Shown: positions 1-6,491, counted from the stretch's first letter. The stretch: 9,751 nucleotides of DNA from Schwartzia sp. (in: firmicutes) (GCA_017939945.1 JAGAZS010000026.1:1-9751); one strand, 5' to 3'. Translations and numbers: made by a program. The notes: generated by a model not told the origin, from the letters alone.

Positions 1-1
1 G

Positions 2-154
2 CTGCAGCAAGTCAAACGAATCCTCGGCCATCGCGTCGAAATCGTGTCCGTCTCCAGCGAAGCGGAACAGGAAACCGCCGTCCGAAACTTTGACCGCCGC
101 CTGTCAGCCTCGCAAAACGCGGAGCGGATGCAAAAGCGGCTGACGGACAAATAG
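2..154 (+). CDS. 3' end of an unrecognised gene (partial)
   Basis: An open frame enters from the left edge and stops at TAG 152-154, leaving the last 50 residues. The piece is hydrophilic and highly charged: an Ile/Val-rich stretch (KRILGHRVEIVSVSS) is followed by a Glu/Arg/Lys-rich probable helix ending in RMQKRLTDK. There is no membrane segment and no motif that I can assign to a family. The frame is supported by a GC-rich third position like that of the neighbouring genes and by a bidirectional terminator about 90 bases downstream. Function unknown; the diagnostic part lies outside the window. Confidence 0.6.
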   Translation: MQQVKRILGHRVEIVSVSSEAEQETAVRNFDRRLSASQNAERMQKRLTDK

Positions 155-224
155 AGGTGCACAGCAAAACTAGTATCGCATTTTTAGGGGTATTGCGCTA
201 TACTATTTGCAGTGTAACGAGCAT

Positions 225-244
225 GTGTGAGTGGCAGCTCACAC
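225..244. repeat. Short hairpin next to the terminator
   Basis: A perfect 7-bp inverted repeat (GTGTGAG 225-231, CTCACAC 238-244) with a 6-base loop lies two bases from the large terminator hairpin. A TATACT box sits at 199-204, but no convincing -35 precedes it. The rest of 155-302 holds nothing else that I can support. Confidence 0.35.
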
Positions 245-246
245 GA

Positions 247-295
247 AACAAACAAGGAAGTCTCCCTTCTGGTCTGGGAGACTTCCTTGTTTGTT
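247..295. terminator. Bidirectional intrinsic terminator
   Basis: A perfect 20-bp stem (247-266 with 276-295) closes a 9-base loop. The inner part of the stem is G/C-rich (GGGAGAC) and the outer part is A/T-rich (AACAAACAA paired with TTGTTTGTT), so transcripts from either side end the hairpin in a U-rich run. It lies between the plus-strand gene ending at 154 and the minus-strand operon ending at 303, and should stop transcription from both. Confidence 0.88.
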
Positions 296-302
296 CTTCT
301 CG

Positions 303-968
303 TTACGCTTTTATATCGAATTGTGGAATAAAATTCCTGCCGTTGCCACGGCTCGCCATTTGTCGTATCAGGCTTTCGGTGATTTGCGATACGTCGCGTC
401 CCGAAGCGCGGTAAATCCTTTCTTCCTGTTCCTCCGCCTTTTCCCGTGCCCGTTCCTCGGCGCGTTTTTTGGCGCGGCGCTCCGCCAGCTTCGCTTCCTC
501 GGACTTTTCCTTCTTCCCGCTCTTCTCGGCTTTTTCCCATTGGCCTTTGACTTTTGGGTCGTTGGTGCAGCCGGAAATGACGGTCATGTTGCCGTTGGAA
601 TCAATCGTGCAGTCGTAATGCGTCATGACCGGATTGCCCGGCAGCGTCCGTGTCCTTTGTGCACCGATGGGGACGGAAGCGCCGATAGAGTCCAATCTCT
701 TTTCCAACTCCTCGCGCTTTTCGGGATCGTTTGCGCATTTCCGCAAATACGCCGGAGAGACGTTCACCGTCGTCGGCACGTTGGCGATTTTTGTCGTTCG
801 CCCGAAATACGAATACTTTTTGGACAGTGCGCTCATGTATTCGTCGACGTCCATCGCCTTCGCGCCCATCGCGCTCGTTTTGTCTTTCGATTTTTCGCTT
901 GTCGCCGCAACGGTCTTGTTTGTTGCCGTTTCCACCGAATAGGGACGGCTTTTGATTTCCATGCTCAT
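303..968 (-). CDS. Uncharacterised protein, single copy of the domain shared with its operon partner
   Basis: This 221-aa protein of unknown function is probably cytosolic, as no signal peptide or membrane segment is seen. Residues 1-40 are Ser/Thr/Lys-rich and look disordered. Residues 43-134 form a domain containing NVSPAYLRKCANDPEKREEL (69-88) and a beta-like segment (115-134) with DSNGNMTVISG. Residues 140-185 are an extremely Lys/Glu/Arg/Ala-rich helix, probably a coiled coil. The 43-134 region aligns with two regions of the protein encoded just upstream, so the genes are paralogous. ATG 968 is preceded by a G-rich ribosome site (GGGGGG) that overlaps the TAG stop of the upstream gene, leaving 13 bases between the genes and implying co-transcription. 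I recall similar uncharacterised Firmicutes proteins under the label DUF6033, unchecked. Confidence 0.82.
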   Translation of the reverse strand: MSMEIKSRPYSVETATNKTVAATSEKSKDKTSAMGAKAMDVDEYMSALSKKYSYFGRTTKIANVPTTVNVSPAYLRKCANDPEKREELEKRLDSIGASVPIGAQRTRTLPGNPVMTHYDCTIDSNGNMTVISGCTNDPKVKGQWEKAEKSGKKEKSEEAKLAERRAKKRAEERAREKAEEQEERIYRASGRDVSQITESLIRQMASRGNGRNFIPQFDIKA

Positions 969-981
969 GTCGATTACCCCC

Positions 982-2205
982 CTATATCAGCATATTCACG
1001 GCAAATGAGGCTTTGGCGGCGGGATCGTTTTCTTTGTCGCTGGTGTCGCCCAGCTCGCCCTTGCGTTGCTCGGCCTGAGCAATCATGTCCTTGACCTTCT
1101 GCACTTCGGCCTCGTCGCACATATTCTGCTTGTAACCTGCCTCGATTTGTTCAAGATCGACCTGGAGCAGCCGCATGACTATTTCGAGGTCGCCCTGCGT
1201 CTGAGCCGCCGCAATTTGGCGTGCTCGCTTCTCACCGTTGAAGCCAACTCTACCGCCGGAAGTAATCGTTGTCATTTCACCGTCTTCGTCAATCTTCACT
1301 TCCATACTTTGGAACCCGATTTTGCCCCGATTTTCTTCTAACATCTCATCGGCGACACGCAGATTGTCGAGGAGCTTCGCCCGCTTTTCCTCGTCAGTCA
1401 AACAGACTTTCAAATGCTTCGATGAGATCGAGGTCATGCCCTCGCGAACGACGGCGAACTGGTCACGCAGGTACTTCATTAGTTCATTGGTATTCGAAAA
1501 TTCCTGCGCCTTGACCGCATCTGTTTTTCCCGCGAGGTACGCCTTCGCCAGCGCGGGATTGCCTTGGTTCGGCAGGCTGACGATTTTTTCGGCGTTGGCC
1601 TTCAAAATCCGCGCCGCTTCCTCCTGCTGTCGTTTCAGCGTTTCCGTCAGGCTTTCGGGCTTTTCCGCGTCCCCGATTTTCCCCTGTTTCGCCTTTTTGT
1701 CGAGCTTTTTCTTTTTGTCCTTCATCTCGTCCAAGAGCGACTGCCACCACGTCTTTTTCGACGAACGATTGACGCGGCCCGACGCTTCGGGCTTCCTGCC
1801 GCCACCCTCGCTGACGCCGATGCTCCATGCGCTGAGACCGCCGTCTTCGTGAATGATCCACCCGTGCGCTTTGACCTTGCTCCCGTTGGGGCGCGTCATC
1901 GACATCTCGTCGGTGCATTGCTGCACATCATAGAGCAGCGCTTCGTACTCCTCGCGCTTCGCCGGGTCCTTTTCCATCTCACGCAGGATTTTCGGCGAAA
2001 TGGCGACATTGCCCATGCCGCTGCCCGAGAACGGTCGGGTGCCGACGGTGAATTTCAGCTTCGGGAATTTTTCCGAAAGCTCTGCAAGAACGCCGCTTGT
2101 GCCCTTGCCCTTCGTCTTTTCCTTGTCCACGCTTTCCGCCGCCGACTTTTGCGCGAAAGCCAGCGCCGCTTCCGTTACATAACTGTTTCCTACTCTGACC
2201 GGCAT
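982..2205 (-). CDS. Uncharacterised protein with two copies of a shared domain
   Basis: This 407-aa protein of unknown function has no signal peptide or membrane helix. The first domain copy (about 38-130) has a GTRPFSGSGMGNVAISPKIL motif (55-74), then KDPAKREEYEALL and a beta-like segment with IIHEDGGLSAWSIG. A Lys-rich linker or coiled coil follows (150-205). A second, more divergent copy (about 240-318) has SISSKHLKVCLTDEEKRAKL (259-278) and KIDEDGEMTTITSGG. A helical tail (330-385) precedes the C-terminus. ATG 2205 has a textbook AAGGAGGAG ribosome site 6 bases upstream. It is first in a two-gene operon with the single-domain paralogue. The fold looks like a domain scaffold without visible catalytic motifs. 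It may belong to what I recall as DUF6033; this is not verified and no role should be assumed. Confidence 0.87.
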   Translation of the reverse strand: MPVRVGNSYVTEAALAFAQKSAAESVDKEKTKGKGTSGVLAELSEKFPKLKFTVGTRPFSGSGMGNVAISPKILREMEKDPAKREEYEALLYDVQQCTDEMSMTRPNGSKVKAHGWIIHEDGGLSAWSIGVSEGGGRKPEASGRVNRSSKKTWWQSLLDEMKDKKKKLDKKAKQGKIGDAEKPESLTETLKRQQEEAARILKANAEKIVSLPNQGNPALAKAYLAGKTDAVKAQEFSNTNELMKYLRDQFAVVREGMTSISSKHLKVCLTDEEKRAKLLDNLRVADEMLEENRGKIGFQSMEVKIDEDGEMTTITSGGRVGFNGEKRARQIAAAQTQGDLEIVMRLLQVDLEQIEAGYKQNMCDEAEVQKVKDMIAQAEQRKGELGDTSDKENDPAAKASFAVNMLI

Positions 2206-2292
2206 TTTGATCTCCTCCTTGAAATGTGCTTTTCCTTAATCGATTTTCGACTGTCCCTGTCGAGCCTCCTTCCTTTGCTTTCTCCTGCTTTC

Positions 2293-2321
2293 ATGGTATG
2301 ATAAGTCCATGCAGATTGCAA
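2293..2321 (-). promoter_or_regulatory. Candidate promoter of the two-gene unknown operon
   Basis: Read on the minus strand, TTGCAA (2316-2321) and TACCAT (2293-2298) are separated by 17 bases. Each matches the sigma-70 consensus at four of six positions. It would start transcription near 2286, leaving about 80 bases of leader before ATG 2205. The boxes are weak and the call rests on spacing and position. Confidence 0.3.
2294..2302 (+). promoter_or_regulatory. Extended -10 promoter of the thioredoxin-like gene
   Basis: TGGTATGAT fits the extended -10 pattern TGnTATAAT with one mismatch. No good -35 is seen, which is usual for extended -10 promoters. It points at the gene starting at 2362 and overlaps the candidate promoter of the divergent operon, so the two could compete for polymerase. 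Confidence 0.4.
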
Positions 2322-2361
2322 CGGACAATCGAATCAAACTCATAAAATTAAAGGGATTTTT

Positions 2362-2958
2362 ATGATGGCATTTCGACAAAAGAAACTGTGGCTTTTGCCG
2401 TTTCTCGCGCTTTTGCTGCTCGCCGCCGACGCATTGCTTCTCGGGCGGGATGGGGCAATCCATGTGGACGGCGCGGGTGTGGGCTTTCCCGCCTTTCGGA
2501 CGGAATCGCTGGACGGTCGCGCTGTGACAGACGAAATCTTTGCCGGAAAGACGACGGCGGTCTGCGTCTGGACCGTGCGCGACGCCGAAATCAGCCGAGC
2601 CGCGCTGCAACATCTTGCGGCGATTGTGGGGGAACTGCCTGAAAACGCGCAATTCATCGGGCTTGTCGGCGATTTGAAAGCCGAAGACAGTGCGGATAAA
2701 CGCACGACAGCAAAAGCGATTGCGGCGGATTGCCCCGCGATTTTTCCGCAGCTTTTGATCAACGACGAGTTCATGCCGTTCCTGACACGCCTTCGCAGCG
2801 CGCCGACCGTAGTTTTCATCGACAGCGCGGGGCGGCTCGTCGGCCAGCCTGTGGTCGGCGACGAGCCGGAACTGGTGAGAAAGGAATTTTTACGTTTGAT
2901 GGAAAAAGATTCCCCGCGCAATCATGCGCTACAGAAGATACAGAAGGCGCTGTTTTAG
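2362..2958 (+). CDS. Membrane-anchored thioredoxin-fold protein lacking CxxC (TlpA/ResA-like)
   Basis: This 198-aa protein has a positive N-terminus and a hydrophobic stretch at about 9-27 with no lipobox Cys, suggesting a signal anchor with the rest outside the cytoplasmic membrane. The body follows the TlpA/ResA/AhpC plan: GFPAFRTESLDGR (41-53), a strand TTAVCVW (64-70), then the helix that normally starts with CxxC, and SAPTVVFIDSAGRLVG (146-161), whose Pro148 fits the cis-proline loop. At the active-site position the sequence reads TVRDAE (71-76), so both redox cysteines are missing; the only cysteines are C68 and C124. A thiol-disulfide role is therefore unlikely, and a binding or structural role is possible. 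AAAGGGA lies upstream; its spacing favours the second ATG (2365) at least as much as the first. The gene abuts the convergent kinase gene with no base between. Confidence 0.8.
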   Translation: MMAFRQKKLWLLPFLALLLLAADALLLGRDGAIHVDGAGVGFPAFRTESLDGRAVTDEIFAGKTTAVCVWTVRDAEISRAALQHLAAIVGELPENAQFIGLVGDLKAEDSADKRTTAKAIAADCPAIFPQLLINDEFMPFLTRLRSAPTVVFIDSAGRLVGQPVVGDEPELVRKEFLRLMEKDSPRNHALQKIQKALF

Positions 2959-4416
2959 TCAGCTCTCCCCGTTTTCCTTCTCATACAGCATCACTGTCAG
3001 CAAAAATCTCTTGCGACCGGTTTCTTCCGAAACTTGTATCTCTATTTCACCTTTGTACTTTTGGGCGCAGCGGCGAATATTCATAAGCCCCATGCCGTGC
3101 ATCGCTTTATCCTGCTTGCCCGTGACAGGCAGTTTGCCCGCTTCGTCCCAACAAAGCTCTCCCGTGAAATCGTTTGCCGCCTCGATGAAAAACAGGCGGC
3201 CTTTTTCATAGGAGCGGATCGAGATTTCCCGTGAGGCCGCTTCAAGTCCATTTGTCAGCGCGTTGTTCAGGATCACGCTGACGTCGTAAATGTCGAACCT
3301 TTCATCCTGCGGCCAATGGAAATCGGCGGCGAAGGCGACGCCTTTTTTCTCCGCATCGCGGCGCGCCTGATGGACGATAACGTCGGTGATCGGGTTGCCC
3401 GTGTCGTCGGCGAAATCCAGCCGCGCGACGGCGTCCGTCATCTGGCTGAGATACGCTTCCAATTGCCCGTCGCCCTGCGGCGCAATACGTTTCGCGTAGG
3501 CGGCGAGGCTTGCGATATGGTTTCGGAGATCGTGACGAAGACCTTTGAGGTCGGCATATATATTTTGCAATTCCGTGACTTCGCGATGCACGCCCGCGAC
3601 GCTCTGCTCGAGCAGCAGCCGCTTTTGCTCTTCGTCCTTCGCCTGTACCAGTCCGCGGAACAGCGCTGCCGACGAGACGACCATGCCGAGCAGCAAAAGG
3701 CTTGCCAGCGGCAGCAGGAGCAGCGTGCTCGGCGCACGATCGTAGATCAGCATCAACGCGGAATTGTCCGCCGACAGCGCCAACGTCCGCACCGTCAGAT
3801 CGAGCACGAGGGACACGGCGCAGGGGAACAGCAAAAAAAGGCTGTCGTGGAATCGGAGCGCGTACTCCTTCGGCGGGAAAAAGCCGACAATCCCGCGCAG
3901 GTAAAGCGCGAGAAGTCCGAGCTGCACGGCGCGGCAGCCGGCGATAATCAAGCACACCGCCGCGTCGTTGGTCATTTGCATCAGGAAAAGCACCGTTTCC
4001 GCCGGGACGCCCAGCTCGACGGCCTTGTTCACCGTCCAGGCCCAGGCCGGTCCCCAGGCGCCGAAAGCCGCGTGCGCCAGCGGACTGACCGCGAACCGCA
4101 GGATATCCCAGCCGACGACAAAGCTCGCGGCGGCAAAAATCCGGCGGGGCCGATTCTTTTCAAAAAATGAGCCTTGCAGGAAAAACAAAAGCGCGAACTG
4201 CGGAACAACCATGAAAAAACGTTCGTAAGGCTTCCAGCCGTCCGTCAGCAGGGAAAAGCCGAACTGCGCAATCGCGTAAAGTATCGCCCAGCGGATCGAC
4301 GCCTGCCGGCGGTTCTCAAAATCCGCCCGCAGAAATTTTCCGGTGTACCAAAAGGAAAGCGCGCCGGCCGCAAGCTGCACGAGAAACTCCAGCGCGTTCA
4401 CAGCAGTATCAGACAT
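2959..4416 (-). CDS. AgrC-like sensor histidine kinase (GHKL ATPase)
   Basis: This 485-aa membrane sensor probably phosphorylates the LytTR regulator encoded at 5742-6491. Hydrophobic segments at about 8-27, 41-57, 66-85, 92-117, 141-180, 193-214 and 230-253 indicate six or seven membrane helices, as in AgrC/NatK-type kinases. A coiled linker (258-292) leads to the H box RHDLRNH with His295 as the likely phosphoacceptor. The ATPase domain has an N box (ILNNALTNGLEA, 382-393) and a G box (GMGL, 441-444). There is no separate periplasmic sensor domain, so a small hydrophobic or peptide ligand is plausible but inferred. ATG 4416 has GGAGGGG 7 bases upstream. The gene is alone in its transcription unit, although such kinases are usually next to their regulator; here a rhuM gene intervenes. 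Its stop touches the stop of the convergent thioredoxin-like gene. Confidence 0.93.
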   Translation of the reverse strand: MSDTAVNALEFLVQLAAGALSFWYTGKFLRADFENRRQASIRWAILYAIAQFGFSLLTDGWKPYERFFMVVPQFALLFFLQGSFFEKNRPRRIFAAASFVVGWDILRFAVSPLAHAAFGAWGPAWAWTVNKAVELGVPAETVLFLMQMTNDAAVCLIIAGCRAVQLGLLALYLRGIVGFFPPKEYALRFHDSLFLLFPCAVSLVLDLTVRTLALSADNSALMLIYDRAPSTLLLLPLASLLLLGMVVSSAALFRGLVQAKDEEQKRLLLEQSVAGVHREVTELQNIYADLKGLRHDLRNHIASLAAYAKRIAPQGDGQLEAYLSQMTDAVARLDFADDTGNPITDVIVHQARRDAEKKGVAFAADFHWPQDERFDIYDVSVILNNALTNGLEAASREISIRSYEKGRLFFIEAANDFTGELCWDEAGKLPVTGKQDKAMHGMGLMNIRRCAQKYKGEIEIQVSEETGRKRFLLTVMLYEKENGES

Positions 4417-4437
4417 CAGGAATCCCCTCCGCGCCTA

Positions 4438-4466
4438 ATCATACTATATCATAGAATGGATGGCAA
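4438..4466 (-). promoter_or_regulatory. Promoter of the histidine kinase gene
   Basis: On the minus strand TTGCCA (4461-4466) and TATGAT (4438-4443) are spaced by exactly 17 bases, each one mismatch from consensus. An overlapping alternative -10, TATAGT (4443-4448), is the one that aligns with the response-regulator promoter and would lack a good -35, as expected for an activator-dependent promoter. The leader would be only about 15-20 bases. Confidence 0.6.
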
Positions 4467-4477
4467 AAAACGCGAAG

Positions 4478-4507
4478 CGGCGCGAACAACGCTTTTTCCG
4501 CCGCGAA
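4478..4507 (-). promoter_or_regulatory. Paired direct repeats upstream of the kinase promoter, likely LytTR site
   Basis: Read on the minus strand, TTCGCGGCG (4507-4499) and TTCGCGCCG (4486-4478) are direct repeats separated by 12 bases, a 21-bp period. Nine-bp repeats with a 12-bp spacer just upstream of -35 are the known binding layout of LytTR regulators such as AgrA and ComE. The bases differ from the usual consensus, so assignment to the local regulator rests on layout and on the matching pair at 6545-6574. A third TTCGCG lies at 4471-4476. Confidence 0.5.
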
Positions 4508-4615
4508 ATGCGGAGAGGAAAGAGGATTTTTGAGGGGAAGGGAGAATAAATGTAATGAAAAAATCAAAGTCATCGCGCCGATCGGTATGATTGTTGCGGG
4601 AATTGAGGAATGCTT

Positions 4616-5647
4616 ATGGGAAAGGAAAAGAAATCACTTGTCCGCTCCGGGGCGGCGGAATATTTAACATATATTGCTTCCGTCGGCAACGAAGAAAATT
4701 TTGTCGAGCTTCGTTATGAGGATGAAAATATCTGGCTTACCCAAAAAGCGATGGCTAAGCTTTACGATGTAACTGTGGCTGCAATCAATCAGCACATAAA
4801 AAGGATATTCGCTGATAAGGAATTGGACGAGCCGGCAGTTATTAAGAAATACTTAATAACTGCCGATGACGGTAAGCATTATCAGGCAAACCATTACAAT
4901 CTGCAAATGATTATTGCCGTTGGTTTCAAGGTGAACTCCGAGCGGGCGGTGCAGTTCCGCAAATGGGTGAACCACATTGCAAAGGAATACACCATCAAGG
5001 GCTGGGTCATGGACGACGAGCGATTAAAACGCGGAACGTATCTTACTGACAAATATTATGAGGAACAACTCGAAAGGATTCGCGAGATACGCGCAAGCGA
5101 GCGCAAATTCTACCAAAAGGTCACGGATATTTACGCCACGGCGGTGGACTATGACAGTACGGCAAAATCCACCCGCCGCTTCTACGCTACGGTGCAGAAC
5201 AAGATGCACTTCGCCGTTCACGGGCATACGGCGGCGGAATTGATTGTGGATCGTGCGGACAGCGAAAAGCCGCACATGGGACTGAGTACTTGGCAGGACG
5301 CGCCGAATGGGAAAATCAAGCCGTCCGACGTTATTGTGGCGAAGAATTATTTGACCGAGGAGGAAATGAAGCAGCTCAACCGCATGGTGTCGGCTTACCT
5401 CGACTACGCTGAGGACATGGCGCAGCGCAAAATCCCTCTCACTATGGCGGATTGGGAAACGCGGCTCAACCGTTTTATTGAGATGTTTGAATACGGCCTG
5501 CTTAAAGACGCCGGAAAAGTAACCGCCGAAATTGCGAAGATTCATGCCTTGAGCGAATTTGAAAAGTATCGTGTTATACAGGACAAAGAGTATGTATCCG
5601 ATTTTGACCGGTTTGTGCTGGAGAATGCGGAAAAAGCAGAACCGTAA
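4616..5647 (+). CDS. rhuM: RhuM-family protein
   Basis: This 343-aa protein resembles the 'virulence protein RhuM' family named after a Salmonella pathogenicity-island gene; the biochemical role is not established. The N-terminal half has the family signature: WLTQKAMAKLYDVTVAAINQ (40-59), which looks like a winged-helix or DNA-binding motif, then YQANHYNLQMIIAVGFKVNS (89-108) and QFRKWVNHIAKEYTIKGWVM (113-132). The C-terminal half holds FYATVQNKMHFAVHGHTAAE (189-208) and is close to full family length. No membrane segment is seen. ATG 4616 is chosen because GAGG at 4605-4608 is 7 bases away; the in-frame ATG at 4610 is too close to it. The gene is more A/T-rich than its neighbours, opposes them, and sits between a kinase gene and its probable regulator gene, which suggests horizontal gain. 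A perfect inverted repeat lies within codons 73-84. Confidence 0.88.
   Translation: MGKEKKSLVRSGAAEYLTYIASVGNEENFVELRYEDENIWLTQKAMAKLYDVTVAAINQHIKRIFADKELDEPAVIKKYLITADDGKHYQANHYNLQMIIAVGFKVNSERAVQFRKWVNHIAKEYTIKGWVMDDERLKRGTYLTDKYYEEQLERIREIRASERKFYQKVTDIYATAVDYDSTAKSTRRFYATVQNKMHFAVHGHTAAELIVDRADSEKPHMGLSTWQDAPNGKIKPSDVIVAKNYLTEEEMKQLNRMVSAYLDYAEDMAQRKIPLTMADWETRLNRFIEMFEYGLLKDAGKVTAEIAKIHALSEFEKYRVIQDKEYVSDFDRFVLENAEKAEP
4833..4865. repeat. Perfect 14-bp inverted repeat inside rhuM
   Basis: CGGCAGTTATTAAG (4833-4846) and CTTAATAACTGCCG (4852-4865) are exact reverse complements around a 5-base loop. The hairpin lies in the coding region for AVIKKYLITAD. No T-run follows on either strand, so it is not a simple terminator. 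It could be an mRNA structure, a protein-binding site or chance. Confidence 0.8.
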
Positions 5648-5692
5648 GCGAACCTTCGGAACGGTTGCAGTGATTATGTAATAATAGGGAAT

Positions 5693-5740
5693 GGCATACA
5701 AAAAGCGTCCGACATTATCGCCGAACGCTTTTTGTATGCC
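5693..5740. terminator. Bidirectional terminator hairpin between rhuM and the response regulator
   Basis: A perfect 16-bp stem (5693-5708 with 5725-5740) encloses a 16-base loop. An AAAAA/TTTTT block inside the stem gives a U-run after the GCGT/ACGC core in both directions. It starts 46 bases after the rhuM stop and lies one base beyond the stop of the minus-strand regulator gene, so it serves both convergent genes and keeps regulator transcripts from crossing rhuM toward the kinase. Confidence 0.8.
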
Positions 5741-5741
5741 G

Positions 5742-6491
5742 TTACACCCGCACGACGCCGCCGTCTTTCGCATAGCGCAGGTAGTTTTTTACGAAGTCCG
5801 CGTATTTCTTTTCCGCCAGCATCAGATGTTCGCCGTTTTCGAGACGGATGGTGCGCGGACCGTAGTCGGCGATCCGTGCGAAGTTGACGAGGTAGCAGCG
5901 ATGACAGCGGTAAAATCCTTCACCCAGCGCGGTCTCCATCGTTTCCATCGAGCGGCGGATTTCGTGCGAGCCTTCCGTCGTGTGGATGGCCACCTTTTTG
6001 TTTCGGCTCTCCAGATAGAGAATATCGCGCAGTGCTACTTTCCGCATGATTCCGTCCAGTTTCAGCAGGATATGGCGTCCCTCCCGCCGGCGGACGGCTT
6101 CGGCCTCCATCCATGCGGCGGACAGTACCTCGGCGAATTTCTTCCCGTCCACGGGCTTCACCAAATATTGGAACGCGTGGACGTCAAAGGCTTCTTCCAT
6201 ATAGTCGCGATATCCGGTCACGAAAACGATCACGGCGGACGCGCCGCCGCGTTCCCGTGACCGAAGCTCCCGCGCCGCTTCCAGCCCGTCCGCCCCCTGT
6301 ATGTCAAGAAAATATATAGCGAAATCCGTCTCCGACGCCAAAAGCGTGTCCCCGGAATCGAAGGACGCAACCTGTGCTTCCGGCTTTTCCTTCGCAATCA
6401 TTTGCACAAGCTCGTCGCGCAATTCTTCGTTCGGTTCGCAGACCGCGACGGCAAGGCCTGCCCGCGCATCCGAAATTACCCGCTCGTCCAT
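5742..6491 (-). CDS. LytTR-family response regulator
   Basis: This 249-aa cytosolic transcription regulator is the probable partner of the kinase encoded at 2959-4416. The receiver domain (about 12-120) has the phosphoacceptor Asp63 in YFLDIQGADG, Thr91 in VFVTGYRDY, and the Lys111-Pro112 pair. The N-terminal acidic pocket reads CEPNEE, with one acidic residue where receivers usually have two. The LytTR DNA-binding domain (about 137-240) contains VALRDILYLESRNKKVAIHT and GFYRCHRCYLVNFARI, typical of AgrA/LytR-type regulators. ATG 6491 is chosen because GGAGGGGG lies 5 bases upstream; the frame stays open to 6545, but that extension would run through the -10 box and has no ribosome site. Its promoter carries a direct-repeat pair matching one upstream of the kinase gene, suggesting autoregulation of both. 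Confidence 0.93.
   Translation of the reverse strand: MDERVISDARAGLAVAVCEPNEELRDELVQMIAKEKPEAQVASFDSGDTLLASETDFAIYFLDIQGADGLEAARELRSRERGGASAVIVFVTGYRDYMEEAFDVHAFQYLVKPVDGKKFAEVLSAAWMEAEAVRRREGRHILLKLDGIMRKVALRDILYLESRNKKVAIHTTEGSHEIRRSMETMETALGEGFYRCHRCYLVNFARIADYGPRTIRLENGEHLMLAEKKYADFVKNYLRYAKDGGVVRV

Noticed and set aside
231..1094. Long plus-strand open frame of 287 codons
   Set aside because: It runs antisense to the 221-aa gene and part of its partner, crosses the terminator, has no ribosome site, and its translation is Arg/Phe-rich as typical of shadow frames.
1564..2301. Plus-strand open frame of 245 codons opposite the 407-aa gene
   Set aside because: Shadow of the real gene, which has a textbook ribosome site and repeated domains; the antisense product is low-complexity Phe/Arg/Leu.
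3316..4170. Plus-strand open frame of 284 codons opposite the kinase
   Set aside because: Its Arg/Gln/His-rich translation is an antisense artefact; the kinase frame shows H, N and G boxes.
4616..5647. rhuM as part of a toxin-antitoxin or phage-defence cassette
   Set aside because: No partner gene, nuclease or antitoxin lies beside it; neighbours are a two-component system, so no such system can be claimed from this window.
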